DNA of 64,000 bases from Acidovorax sp. sic0104 (GTDB lineage Bacteria; Pseudomonadota; Gammaproteobacteria; Burkholderiales; Burkholderiaceae_C), in the NCBI RefSeq assembly GCF_019219095.1, contig NZ_JAHUWH010000010.1, positions 124,001-188,000 on the forward strand, given 5' to 3'. The notes beneath the pieces were generated by a model. The model saw only the letters and a list, made by a program, of their open reading frames with translations, had not been told where the DNA came from and made no database searches. Positions 17,951 through 25,891 of the stretch are shown here, piece by piece. A program made the position numbers and the translations under genes. The stretch's first letter is position 1. Each line of letters starts with the position of its first letter.

Positions 17951-18928
17951 TCAGCCTGCCAGCAAGGCGCCCAGGCGTGCCAGGTCCACATTGCCGCCGC
18001 TGATGAGCACGCCCACGCGCTGGCCTTTCAGTTGATCACGCATCGCGCGCGCTGCCGCAAAGCCCAGGCAGCCGGTGGGTTCCACCACCAGCTTCATGCG
18101 CTCGGCTAAGAAGCGCATCGCGTCCACCAGCTGGGCATCGCTCACCGTGAGGATGTCATCCACATCGCGGCGGATGATGGGAAAGGTGATTTGCCCCAGA
18201 TGCTGCGTCTGCGCGCCGTCGGCGATGGTCTTGGGCGTGTCGATGTGCACGATCGAACCGGTACGGAAGGACTGCTGCCCGTCGTTGCCCGCCTCCGGCT
18301 CCACGCCGTAGAGCTTGCACCGGGGCGACAGCGCGCGCGTGGCCAGGGCCGAGCCCGACAGCAACCCGCCACCGCCCAGGCAGACAAAGAAGGCGTCGAG
18401 CTCGCCCACCTCTTCGAACAGTTCCTTGGCGGCCGTGCCCTGGCCGGCCAGCACGTCGGCGTGATCGTAGGGCGGGATCTGCGTGAGGCCGTTGCGCTCG
18501 GCCAGCTCGCGGGTGATCTGCTCGCGGTCCTGCGTGTAGCGGTCGTAGAACACCACCGTGGCGCCGTAGCCCTGGGTGGCGGCCACCTTGGCGGCGGGAG
18601 CATCCTTGGGCATGACGATGGTGGCCGGGATGCCCAGCTCGCGCGCCGCCAGCGCAATGCCCTGGGCATGGTTGCCGGATGAAAACGCCACCACGCCCGC
18701 CTTGCGCTGCGCGGCATCGAAGCGTGCCAGCGCGTTGAAGGCGCCGCGAAACTTGAACGCTCCCATGCGCTGCAGGTTCTCGCATTTGAAGAACACCTGC
18801 GCGCCAAACTCTTCGTTGACGGTGCGCGAGCTGATCACAGGCGTGCGGTGCGCATGGCCCGCGATGCGGCCTGCGGCGGCGACCACGTCGTCATAGGTGG
18901 GCAGTGGCAATGGGCAGGAGAGGGTCAT
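17951..18928 (-). CDS. Threonine/serine dehydratase-like fold-type II PLP enzyme
   Basis: The ATG at 18928 with a GGAG site gives a 325-residue protein; the longer frame is rejected. The PLP lysine lies in ENLQRMGAFKFRGAFNAL, the phosphate-cofactor loop is SSGNHAQGIALAA, and the Gly-rich CLGGGGLLSGSA binds the PLP phosphate. There is no C-terminal ACT domain, so it is a catabolic/short type: threonine dehydratase, serine racemase/dehydratase or threo-3-hydroxyaspartate ammonia-lyase. Threonine would give 2-oxobutyrate, the possible substrate of the E1 gene upstream. Confidence 0.88.
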   Translation of the reverse strand: MTLSCPLPLPTYDDVVAAAGRIAGHAHRTPVISSRTVNEEFGAQVFFKCENLQRMGAFKFRGAFNALARFDAAQRKAGVVAFSSGNHAQGIALAARELGIPATIVMPKDAPAAKVAATQGYGATVVFYDRYTQDREQITRELAERNGLTQIPPYDHADVLAGQGTAAKELFEEVGELDAFFVCLGGGGLLSGSALATRALSPRCKLYGVEPEAGNDGQQSFRTGSIVHIDTPKTIADGAQTQHLGQITFPIIRRDVDDILTVSDAQLVDAMRFLAERMKLVVEPTGCLGFAAARAMRDQLKGQRVGVLISGGNVDLARLGALLAG

Positions 18929-19115
18929 GGGAACTCCGGGAGACATGGGAGATGCATGGGGATGCATGGGCGGATCCATCAGCCGCCGCAGGCCGGGACC
19001 TTGCGGGCGATGTCGTACGCATTCCAACACAGGTGCGCGTCCCGGACCGTGGGCTGGGCGGCTGCGCGCCCCAGGAGCGCTGGACCGCCTCGCGCACCGA
19101 GGTGCGCGGGGACGC

Positions 19116-21338
19116 TCACTGCGGCAGCTTGACCGCTGCCACCGCGTTGGATGTCGAGATGAAGAGCGTCGAGCCGCCCACTGCGATGCCTGCGGGTTCG
19201 TCGATCAGGCCCGGCAGGTCGCCCGCCGCGAATCCCTTGCCCCAGGGCCGGCCCACCAGGGTGCTGACCTGGCCGTCGGCACCGATCCTGCGCACGACCC
19301 GGTGGCGCGGATCGGTCAGGTAGACATTGCCTTTCGCATCCACCGCCAGGTCGGCGACGGAGTCTGTAATGGCTGCGCCTGTGTCCACGGTCAATCGGGC
19401 CGAGGCCGTGGGGCCGTCCACCAGCCCCGCAGGCAGATCCGCGCGGCCCGCCAAGGTGCTCACGATGCCGGCAGGCGTGATCTTGCGAATGGTGGGGCCC
19501 ACGCCCGTGATGTTCTGGTAGCGCCCGTCCACCACATACAGATTGCCGGCCGCGTCCGTGGCCATGCGGCCCAGCGCGGAGAACTGCGCCGAAGCGGCCG
19601 GGCCGTCAGCGTGTCCTCGGGCGTTGGGGTTGCCCGCAAACAGGCTGATCGCGCCCGCCGTGCTGACCTTGAAGATCACGCCTTGCAGCGACGACACATA
19701 CAGCGTGCCCGCATCGTCGGACGCCAGCCCGGTGATGCCCTCGAGCAGGAACGGCGGGATGGCATCGAGCTGCGCGGACAAGTCTGCAAACACCGTGACG
19801 TTGCCCGAAGGCGTCACCTTGAGGATGTTCTTGAAGCCGGCGGCATAGAGGTTGCCCGCGCCATCCACGGCCACAGGCGAAGAGCCGCAGAACGCCACGT
19901 CGGCGATGGGGCCCGTGAACCGGTCGCAAGGGTTGCCGGCCTTGCCCAGCGTCCCCACCGTGCCGTCGGGCTGAACGGTGCGCAACACGCCGTTCTCGCG
20001 GTCACGCACGTACAGCATGCCCGACTTGCCCATGGCCAGCGGCCCGGGGCTGTTGAAGCGGGCTGCGCCGCCGAGGCCGTCGGCCCAGCCTGGCCGGGAA
20101 GCGGTTCCCACCTGCAGATCGGCAGCGCCGTCACGCTGGCTGCGGTGGATCAGTGCGTACGTGCGCCGGGCACTGTTGGTGCTGTTTTCGGCGACGAGAA
20201 AGCGGCCCTCGGCGTCCACGCCCAGGCGCGTGCCCGCGCAAAACACCGGGGGCAGGCCATCGGCCCCGAAATCGCAGTTCTGTGCGCGCCGCACGGTGGA
20301 GACGGAGCCGTCTGCGGCAATCTCGCGCAGCGGCGTGCCTGCATGCCTGTCCAGCACGAACACCCGGTTGGAGCGGTCCACGGCAATGGCCTGCAGGACG
20401 CCGAACCGTGCCGCCGATGCGGCGCCGTCCACCTGGCCTGCATTGCCTTCGGCCACCGTGCCGGACAGGACCGAGGCCCGGCCGTTGGGCGTGAATTTGC
20501 GCACGACGTGGTCGTTGGGATCGGCGGCGTAGAGTGTCCCGGTGGAATCGGTCGCCAGCTGCACGGGGTAGTAGAACGATGGGCTGTAAAGCCCCGTCAG
20601 CCCGGGCGTGGGGATCTGGCTGACCTTGAACGCCACGGTGCTGACCACACCAGCCGGCGTGATCTTGCGGATCGGATTGCCCGTGGGCACGGGAGGCAGT
20701 GCCTGCGTGGACGGAGCCCACTCGGACACATAGACATTGCCATCCTTGTCCACGGCGATGCTCGTGGGGCTGCACAGCGTGGCCGCCGTGCCCGCGCCAT
20801 CCGCGTTGCCGCACACGCCCGCCTTGCCGGCCAGCGTGGTGACGTTGCCGGAGGCATCGATCTTGCGAACCAGGTGGTTTCCGGTGTCCGCCACATAGGC
20901 GTTTCCGGCCGCATCGGCCGCCACGCCCAGCGGGCCTTGGAAGCGGGCTGCCGTGCCGGGGGCATCAAGGTAGCGCGTTTCCGTGCTGCTCGTGTCGCTT
21001 CGCAGCGGGCCGCCCCCGGCGAGGGTGGTGAGCTGGCCGGTGGGCGAGAGCTTTCGGATGGCGTTGTTGCCCGCATCGGCGATCAGTACGTCGCCTGAAG
21101 GGGTGAGCGCCATCCCGCCCGTTTCGAGGCTGATCTTTGCGGACGCAGCGGGGCCATCCTGGAACCCCGGCCCATCGGCGCTGCCGGCCAGCAGAGACAG
21201 GGCGGTGGGGGCCGGGGGCGCTGGCGGCGGGGCTGGGGTCTCGCCCGAGCCCCCGCCACACGAGGCGAGCACGGAGACCGCCAAGGAGGCGAGCAGCCTC
21301 GCGCGAAGCCGCGGGGTGGGAAATGATGAAACGTGCAT
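19116..21338 (-). CDS. NHL-repeat (beta-propeller) lipoprotein
   Basis: The ATG at 21338 opens a signal peptide ending in a lipobox (LASC, Cys27), then a Gly-rich, Pro/Ala linker. The rest of the 740 residues are repeated NHL blades, each with an AVDAAGNVYVAD-like strand followed by IRKITPAG and VSTLAG-like segments. At least ten blades are visible, so one or two propellers are likely. Such exported propellers are binding or scaffold proteins, and no enzymatic motif is seen. The N-terminus is predicted to be lipid-anchored in the envelope. Confidence 0.88.
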   Translation of the reverse strand: MHVSSFPTPRLRARLLASLAVSVLASCGGGSGETPAPPPAPPAPTALSLLAGSADGPGFQDGPAASAKISLETGGMALTPSGDVLIADAGNNAIRKLSPTGQLTTLAGGGPLRSDTSSTETRYLDAPGTAARFQGPLGVAADAAGNAYVADTGNHLVRKIDASGNVTTLAGKAGVCGNADGAGTAATLCSPTSIAVDKDGNVYVSEWAPSTQALPPVPTGNPIRKITPAGVVSTVAFKVSQIPTPGLTGLYSPSFYYPVQLATDSTGTLYAADPNDHVVRKFTPNGRASVLSGTVAEGNAGQVDGAASAARFGVLQAIAVDRSNRVFVLDRHAGTPLREIAADGSVSTVRRAQNCDFGADGLPPVFCAGTRLGVDAEGRFLVAENSTNSARRTYALIHRSQRDGAADLQVGTASRPGWADGLGGAARFNSPGPLAMGKSGMLYVRDRENGVLRTVQPDGTVGTLGKAGNPCDRFTGPIADVAFCGSSPVAVDGAGNLYAAGFKNILKVTPSGNVTVFADLSAQLDAIPPFLLEGITGLASDDAGTLYVSSLQGVIFKVSTAGAISLFAGNPNARGHADGPAASAQFSALGRMATDAAGNLYVVDGRYQNITGVGPTIRKITPAGIVSTLAGRADLPAGLVDGPTASARLTVDTGAAITDSVADLAVDAKGNVYLTDPRHRVVRRIGADGQVSTLVGRPWGKGFAAGDLPGLIDEPAGIAVGGSTLFISTSNAVAAVKLPQ

Positions 21339-21537
21339 GGGTGGTGAAGATGGAACTGAGAGGGGGCGGCGCGGTCGCGCAGGCAATGCGCCAGCGCGGC
21401 GGGCCTGCATGCCTGTTTATATAGGCGTAAAGCAGCCCTTGGGACGCTCAAGTTGTTTCCAATGGATGCAAAAAAGCGGCCCAGCCAGAGGACGACGGGC
21501 AGGGCAGAAACATCCCACGCGCACCGGCGAGGCCGGC

Positions 21538-22383
21538 TCAGTTCTTCCCCGAAGGGCGGCCGGCATCGCGAGGCCCGAAGAATGCGTCGAGCACCGGGAC
21601 CAGTGTGGGGAACTCCGTGGCGAACCGCGCGCGGTTCACGAAGTAGGCTTCGCACGCCACGGCAAAGAACTCCGAAGGCGATGTGGCGCCGTAGGCGTCC
21701 AGCCACGGTGCCGGGGTGCCGAAGCGTTCGGCCTTGATCACCGCCTCGCGGAAGTCTTCGTACGCGGGCTCCCAGGCGTTCCACCAGGCTTCGTAGGCGG
21801 CGCGTCCGGTGCGCGCGCCCATGAAGCCTGCGGGCAGCGGCGGGCAGCCATTGGGTTCGCCGCTTCGCATGTCCAGCTTGTGCACGAACTCGTGCACCAC
21901 CACGTTGTGCCCGCGCTCGGCGTTCTCCACGGCGTTGGCGACGTGCTGCCAGCTGAGCATGATGGGTCCTCGGTCCATCGCCTCGCCCAGCAGCACCTGG
22001 GCATGTTCGTGCACGACGCCGGCTTCGTCCATCACCTCGCGCCGCGCGACGGCCTCGCCTGGGTGCAGCACGATGGTGACGAAATCGTCGTACCACTTGA
22101 GGGCCTTGGAGGGCTTGCCCCAGTGCAGCAGGGGCAGGCAGGCCTGGGCAGCGATGTCGATGGCCATCGCGTCGGTCACGATCAGGTCATGGGCACCGTG
22201 GAACCGCTTTTCGTTCAGGAAGAGGGCCGCGAGCGCGCGCAGCTTGGACTGGTCGTGCAGCGACAGCGCTGAGAGAAAGGGGTAGCGCTGCAGCGTCTGC
22301 AGCCACAGCGTGGCCGAGATGTCGGGCACGGGGGCCACGGTGGAGCGCACGCGGCGCCAGAGCCGGTTGAGTATGGGGGGCAT
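21538..22383 (-). CDS. mtfA: M90-family zinc-dependent peptidase (MtfA family)
   Basis: A 281-residue soluble protein with the zinc motif His164-Glu165-Phe-Val-His168 in VVVHEFVHKLDM and the upstream family motif VLLGEAMDRGPIMLSW. E. coli MtfA (265 aa) is an aminopeptidase that interacts with the glucose-PTS repressor Mlc; whether that link exists here is unknown. The ATG at 22383 is chosen because upstream residues are not family-like. A 103-nt inverted-repeat element lies just upstream. Confidence 0.88.
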   Translation of the reverse strand: MPPILNRLWRRVRSTVAPVPDISATLWLQTLQRYPFLSALSLHDQSKLRALAALFLNEKRFHGAHDLIVTDAMAIDIAAQACLPLLHWGKPSKALKWYDDFVTIVLHPGEAVARREVMDEAGVVHEHAQVLLGEAMDRGPIMLSWQHVANAVENAERGHNVVVHEFVHKLDMRSGEPNGCPPLPAGFMGARTGRAAYEAWWNAWEPAYEDFREAVIKAERFGTPAPWLDAYGATSPSEFFAVACEAYFVNRARFATEFPTLVPVLDAFFGPRDAGRPSGKN

Positions 22384-22429
22384 GGTGTCAAGGCATGCCG
22401 ACAAGGGCACGCCGCGGGGATTCAGACAA

Positions 22430-22532
22430 GGGCCTGTTGTCACTATTTTCGGGCAACGCCGCAGACGGCCCCCAGGCCGGTCAACCCGAAGGCAAGGGTC
22501 TTCGCGACCCCGAAAATAGTGATAACAGGCCC
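22430..22532. mobile_element. MITE-like element with 24-nt terminal inverted repeats
   Basis: Two 24-nt arms (22430-22453 and 22509-22532) are reverse complements with one mismatch, which would be a G-U pair in RNA. Each starts with gggcctgtt at its outer end and ends in ttttcggg at the inner end. The inner 55 nt have no coding frame. The right arm ends on the first base of the lpxH stop codon. Size, symmetry and lack of genes fit a miniature inverted-repeat element, or a large hairpin acting as a transcript end between two minus-strand genes. Confidence 0.55.
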
Positions 22533-23332
22533 TACGTGGGGCCGAGGTCGATGCGTTCCAAGCCCGCGGGCGACAAACGCAGTGTTTCCAGGCGGGGGGG
22601 CAATGCGGCGGCATCCCAGTCGCTCAGTACCACGCGGGTCAGGCCTTGCGCCAATGGATGGACCGCCGGGCGATGGGTGTGGCCGTGCACGAGGGTGGCG
22701 GCCCTGGAGGCCTGCAGCCAGGCAATGGCGGCGGGGCTGTCCACGTCGGCATAGGTGGCGCCGGATTGTTTTTTGGCCTCGCTCTCCTGGCGGATGCCGC
22801 GCGCCTGCGCGCGCCGCGTGGCCAGGGGCTGCGCCAGGAAGGCGCTTTGCCAGGCGCTGCTGCGCGCCTGGACGCGAAAGCGCTGGTAGTCCACATCGTC
22901 CAGGCACAGCAGGTCGCCGTGGCTGAGCACGATGCGCTGGCCACCGAGGGTCAGCACGGTGGGGTCTGCCAGGCCGGTCATGCCGGTGCGCGCAAGAAAG
23001 CCGGGGCCGGCCAGGAAGTCGCGGTTGCCGTGCATGAAGTACAGCGGCATGCGCTGGGACGCGGCGGCCAGCGCCGCGCAGCCTTCGGCTTCAAAGCTGC
23101 CGGCTTCGTCGATGGCGTCGTCACCCACCCACACCTCGAACAGGTCGCCCAGGATGAACAGTGCGTCGGCCGTGGTGGTGTGCAGGTAGTGCCGGAACGC
23201 GGCCACCGTGGCGGGCTCGCTGGCCTGCAGGTGCAGGTCCGAAATGAATTCGACCGTGCGCCAGTGCGAAGGAGCGACAAGCTCCTCGAACCGGGGCACG
23301 GTCGTGGTCATAAAAAGGCCCGCGTCGGTCAT
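22532..23332 (-). CDS. lpxH: UDP-2,3-diacylglucosamine diphosphatase
   Basis: A calcineurin-like metallophosphatase of lipid A synthesis that removes UMP from UDP-2,3-diacylglucosamine. All metal-site motifs are present: FISDLHL, GDLFEVWVGDD, MHGNRDF, VLSHGDLLC and VHGHTHRP. It is 266 residues long (E. coli 240), and the extra residues are at the N-terminus, where a second ATG seven codons in is an alternative start. It is cytoplasmic and membrane-associated. The stop codon abuts the right arm of the inverted-repeat element. Confidence 0.93.
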   Translation of the reverse strand: MTDAGLFMTTTVPRFEELVAPSHWRTVEFISDLHLQASEPATVAAFRHYLHTTTADALFILGDLFEVWVGDDAIDEAGSFEAEGCAALAAASQRMPLYFMHGNRDFLAGPGFLARTGMTGLADPTVLTLGGQRIVLSHGDLLCLDDVDYQRFRVQARSSAWQSAFLAQPLATRRAQARGIRQESEAKKQSGATYADVDSPAAIAWLQASRAATLVHGHTHRPAVHPLAQGLTRVVLSDWDAAALPPRLETLRLSPAGLERIDLGPT

Positions 23333-23402
23333 CCCCCGCGCTGTGTGATGTGTGCGAGGCCCGGCACCGGGGCCGCCGCAGCGACACGGGGAAATGCCAT
23401 GT

Positions 23403-23909
23403 TCAGAGTGCCACGGCCTTTTCGATGATCACGTCTTCCTTGGGCACGTCGTCGTGGAAGCCCTTGCGGCCCGTCTTCACGGCCTTGATCTTGTCCACCA
23501 CGTCGGCACCCGAGACCACCTTGCCGAACACGGCATAGCCCCAGCCCTGCGCCGAGGGCGCGGTGTGGTTCAGGAAGCCGTTGTCGGCCACGTTGATGAA
23601 GAACTGGGCGGTGGCCGAGTGCGGGTCGCTCGTGCGGGCCATGGCCACGGTGTAGTTGGCGTTCTTCAGGCCATTGTTGGCTTCGTTCTCGATGGGCGCA
23701 TCGGTGCCCTTTTGCGACATGCCGGGCTCGAAACCGCCGCCTTGCACCATGAATCCGGGGATCACGCGGTGGAAGATGGTGTTGTTGTAGTGGCCCTTGT
23801 TCACGTACGACAGGAAGTTGGCCACCGACTTGGGTGCCTTGGCTTCGTCGAGTTCCAGGGTGATGACGCCGTAGCCGGCGATGTGCAGTTCGACTTGGGG
23901 GTTGCTCAT
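23403..23909 (-). CDS. ppiB: Cytoplasmic peptidyl-prolyl cis-trans isomerase (cyclophilin)
   Basis: A 168-residue cyclophilin without a signal peptide. The active-site pattern is intact: [15 protein letters not shown] with the catalytic Arg, then SATAQFFIN and the WGYAVFGKV region. It catalyses proline isomerisation during folding. It lies directly downstream of an exported paralogue (41 nt gap) and upstream of lpxH, an order common in Burkholderiales. Confidence 0.95.
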   Translation of the reverse strand: MSNPQVELHIAGYGVITLELDEAKAPKSVANFLSYVNKGHYNNTIFHRVIPGFMVQGGGFEPGMSQKGTDAPIENEANNGLKNANYTVAMARTSDPHSATAQFFINVADNGFLNHTAPSAQGWGYAVFGKVVSGADVVDKIKAVKTGRKGFHDDVPKEDVIIEKAVAL

Positions 23910-23950
23910 GGCAAGGTTCTTTCGATCAATGGGTCAATGAATTGAAGGGG

Positions 23951-24532
23951 TCACTTCACCAGCGTGGCGGAGTTGATGGTGACGGGCGTGTTGGGCACAT
24001 TCTGGTACGGGCCCTTGTTGCCCACGGGCACGGCCTTGATCTTGTCGACCACGTCCGTGCCGCTCACCACCTTGCCGAACACGGCATAGCCGTGGCCGTC
24101 GGGCTGGGGCGCGTTGAGCATGGCGTTGTCCTTCACGTTGATGAAGAACTGTGCGGTGGCCGAGTTGGGGTTGCTCGTGCGCGCCATGGCAATGGTGTAG
24201 GTATCGTTCTTGAGGCCGTTGCTGGCTTCGAGCGGGATGGGCGCCTTGGTGGGTTTTTGCTGCATGTCGGCCGTGAAGCCGCCGCCTTGGATCATGAAGC
24301 CGTTCATCACGCGGTGGAACACCGTGCCGTCATAGTGCTTGTCGTTGACGTAGGCCAGGAAGTTCTCGACCGTCTTGGGCGCCTTGGCGGGGTCCAGCTG
24401 CACGACGATGTCGCCCATCGAGGTGGACAGCTTGACCTGGGGCGCATCCTGCGCCTGCACGTTTGCTACTGAAAATGTAGCTGCCAGCGCAATGCTGGCA
24501 AGCGCCAGGGTCGAATTTCTTCTGGAAATCAT
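23951..24532 (-). CDS. ppiA: Periplasmic peptidyl-prolyl cis-trans isomerase (exported cyclophilin)
   Basis: The ATG at 24532 overlaps the stop of the L,D-transpeptidase gene (ATGA). The 193-residue protein has a signal peptide (SRRNSTLALASIALAATFSV, cleavage after VQA) and the cyclophilin domain with FHRVMNGFMIQGGGF and SATAQFFIN. Together with ppiB it forms a tandem of exported and cytoplasmic forms. The signal-peptide coding sequence coincides with a copy of the dispersed repeat, see 24462-24518. Confidence 0.93.
   Translation of the reverse strand: MISRRNSTLALASIALAATFSVANVQAQDAPQVKLSTSMGDIVVQLDPAKAPKTVENFLAYVNDKHYDGTVFHRVMNGFMIQGGGFTADMQQKPTKAPIPLEASNGLKNDTYTIAMARTSNPNSATAQFFINVKDNAMLNAPQPDGHGYAVFGKVVSGTDVVDKIKAVPVGNKGPYQNVPNTPVTINSATLVK
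24462..24518. repeat. Dispersed repeat, copy B, inside the ppiA signal-peptide coding sequence
   Basis: The sequence shares the order gcta-core, gcgcaatgctgg, aagcg, cgaattt with copy A at 17865-17924. In ppiA sense it encodes much of the signal peptide (about residues 6-24). The hydrophobic Ala/Leu reading frame of the repeat therefore serves as an export signal, if the match is real. Confidence 0.5.
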
Positions 24533-25815
24533 CCAATCACTCCTTCGAAAAATATCTGCCATTGTTGGCCCCGCCGCGCCCAGTACTGGCGCTTGACCGG
24601 GCCCGTGTGGGCGCCTTCGGCGACTTCGCCGAACGTTACCACCATGGTGTCGGCGGAATCTGTCCACCGCAGGTAAGACTTGTCTTTGAGATGGAGTTCC
24701 CGGCCCCGCAGCGCGCGGGTCTCGGCCTTGAGCACCTGGGTCCATTCCTCGAGCGGCTTCTTGCGGTAGGTCTGGAAGTCCGGCGCGTAAAAGCCCAGCA
24801 GCCGCGTCATGTCACCCTGGGTCTTGGCGTTGCGCCAGGCGTTGAGCACGGCATCGAACGACTTGCGCTCGGCGCTCACGCTGTGGGGCGCCACCCACTG
24901 CAGCTGGCGCGCGATCACAACGGGCGTGGATCGCGGCTCCACGGTGCGCAGGATGCGCTCCAGGTCGGGGTTGGCCAGCACCAGGCAGCCGTCGGTGGCC
25001 AGCGGCGCACGCGCGAACTGGTCGGGCGGCGTGCCGTGCAGCCAGATGCCGCCGCCGGTCTTGCCCCGGCTCTGGTCGAGCGGGTTGGGGTAGTTGATGG
25101 GCAGGGCCCCGGCGCCGTAGAAGTCCTTGAGCGTGGCGGGGTCCAGGCGGCTGGTGATGAAGTACACCCCGAGCGGCGTGCGCTGATCGCCTTCGATGGA
25201 CTTTTCGGTGCCCAGCTTGCCGACCGACGCATAGTAGTCGGCGACCAACTGCAGCCCTTTGCTGGTGTTCTCGAAGAGGTACAGGCGCGAGCGCGACGCG
25301 TCCACGGCGATCGCATGGCGCGAGCGCGGCGACAGCTCCAGGAACTGCGCCGGGATGGAGTTCGCCGGCGGGCGGCTGCGCTGCGCGTCCACGCGCTGGC
25401 GGGACTCGTTGCGCAGCTCTTCGAGCACGCTGGCGGCCTGGATGCTGCGGGTGGTGTCCGGTTCGGGCACATCGCCCATGCGACGGATCGGCCGGGTGCG
25501 CGACATCAGCAGGTCGCCCACCGCCAGCTGGGCGAGCTGGAAGTTGGGGTAGTCGCGCGCCAGGCTCTCGGCCTGGGCCAGCGCTTCGCGTGGGCGGCCT
25601 TCGCCAATGAGCTTGTAGACCGCCAGCAGGCGCGACTCGGCCTGGCCGTCACGCAGCTCCGTGGGCGGCTTGGCGGCAGGCGCGGGCTCGGCGGTCGTGC
25701 GACGCTGCTTGTGGCTTTGGGCGATCGCAGGGCCGTGGCCGGCCTGCAAAAGCGCCGCCAGCAGCAGGGTGCCTGCCGCGGCCCGGCGGCGTCGTGCGGT
25801 CAGCTCCACCAGCAT
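24529..25815 (-). CDS. L,D-transpeptidase (YkuD domain) with C-terminal NTF2-like domain
   Basis: The 428-residue envelope protein has a signal/anchor segment near residues 10-32. The YkuD catalytic domain (about residues 150-290) has the His of GIWLHGTPPDQF (about 257) and the nucleophile Cys of ATDGCLVLANPDL (about 275). Residues about 320-428 form an NTF2-like domain ending in WQIFFEGVIG. L,D-transpeptidases cross-link peptidoglycan or attach proteins to it. The start is uncertain: the frame extends 8 codons to a TTG at 25839, but the ATG at 25815 is taken. It overlaps the ppiA start, so the two are co-translated. Confidence 0.85.
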   Translation of the reverse strand: MLVELTARRRRAAAGTLLLAALLQAGHGPAIAQSHKQRRTTAEPAPAAKPPTELRDGQAESRLLAVYKLIGEGRPREALAQAESLARDYPNFQLAQLAVGDLLMSRTRPIRRMGDVPEPDTTRSIQAASVLEELRNESRQRVDAQRSRPPANSIPAQFLELSPRSRHAIAVDASRSRLYLFENTSKGLQLVADYYASVGKLGTEKSIEGDQRTPLGVYFITSRLDPATLKDFYGAGALPINYPNPLDQSRGKTGGGIWLHGTPPDQFARAPLATDGCLVLANPDLERILRTVEPRSTPVVIARQLQWVAPHSVSAERKSFDAVLNAWRNAKTQGDMTRLLGFYAPDFQTYRKKPLEEWTQVLKAETRALRGRELHLKDKSYLRWTDSADTMVVTFGEVAEGAHTGPVKRQYWARRGQQWQIFFEGVIG

Positions 25816-25844
25816 GCGGTCTAAGTTCGGAGAGGGCAAAAATG

Positions 25845-25873
25845 AAAAAACGCCTGCGCGGCAGGCGCAGGCG
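25845..25873 (-). terminator. Rho-independent terminator of the TPR gene
   Basis: Read on the minus strand, a nine-base-pair GC stem (cgcctgcgc / gcgcaggcg) with a small loop is followed by six T. It lies 19 nt after the TPR gene stop and just before the start of the L,D-transpeptidase gene. Confidence 0.8.
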
Positions 25874-25891
25874 CTGTGCTCGGTGCCACGA

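Noticed and set aside
18897-21098. 733-aa plus-strand frame opposite the NHL lipoprotein
   Set aside because: Shadow; the opposite strand has a lipobox and regular NHL blades.
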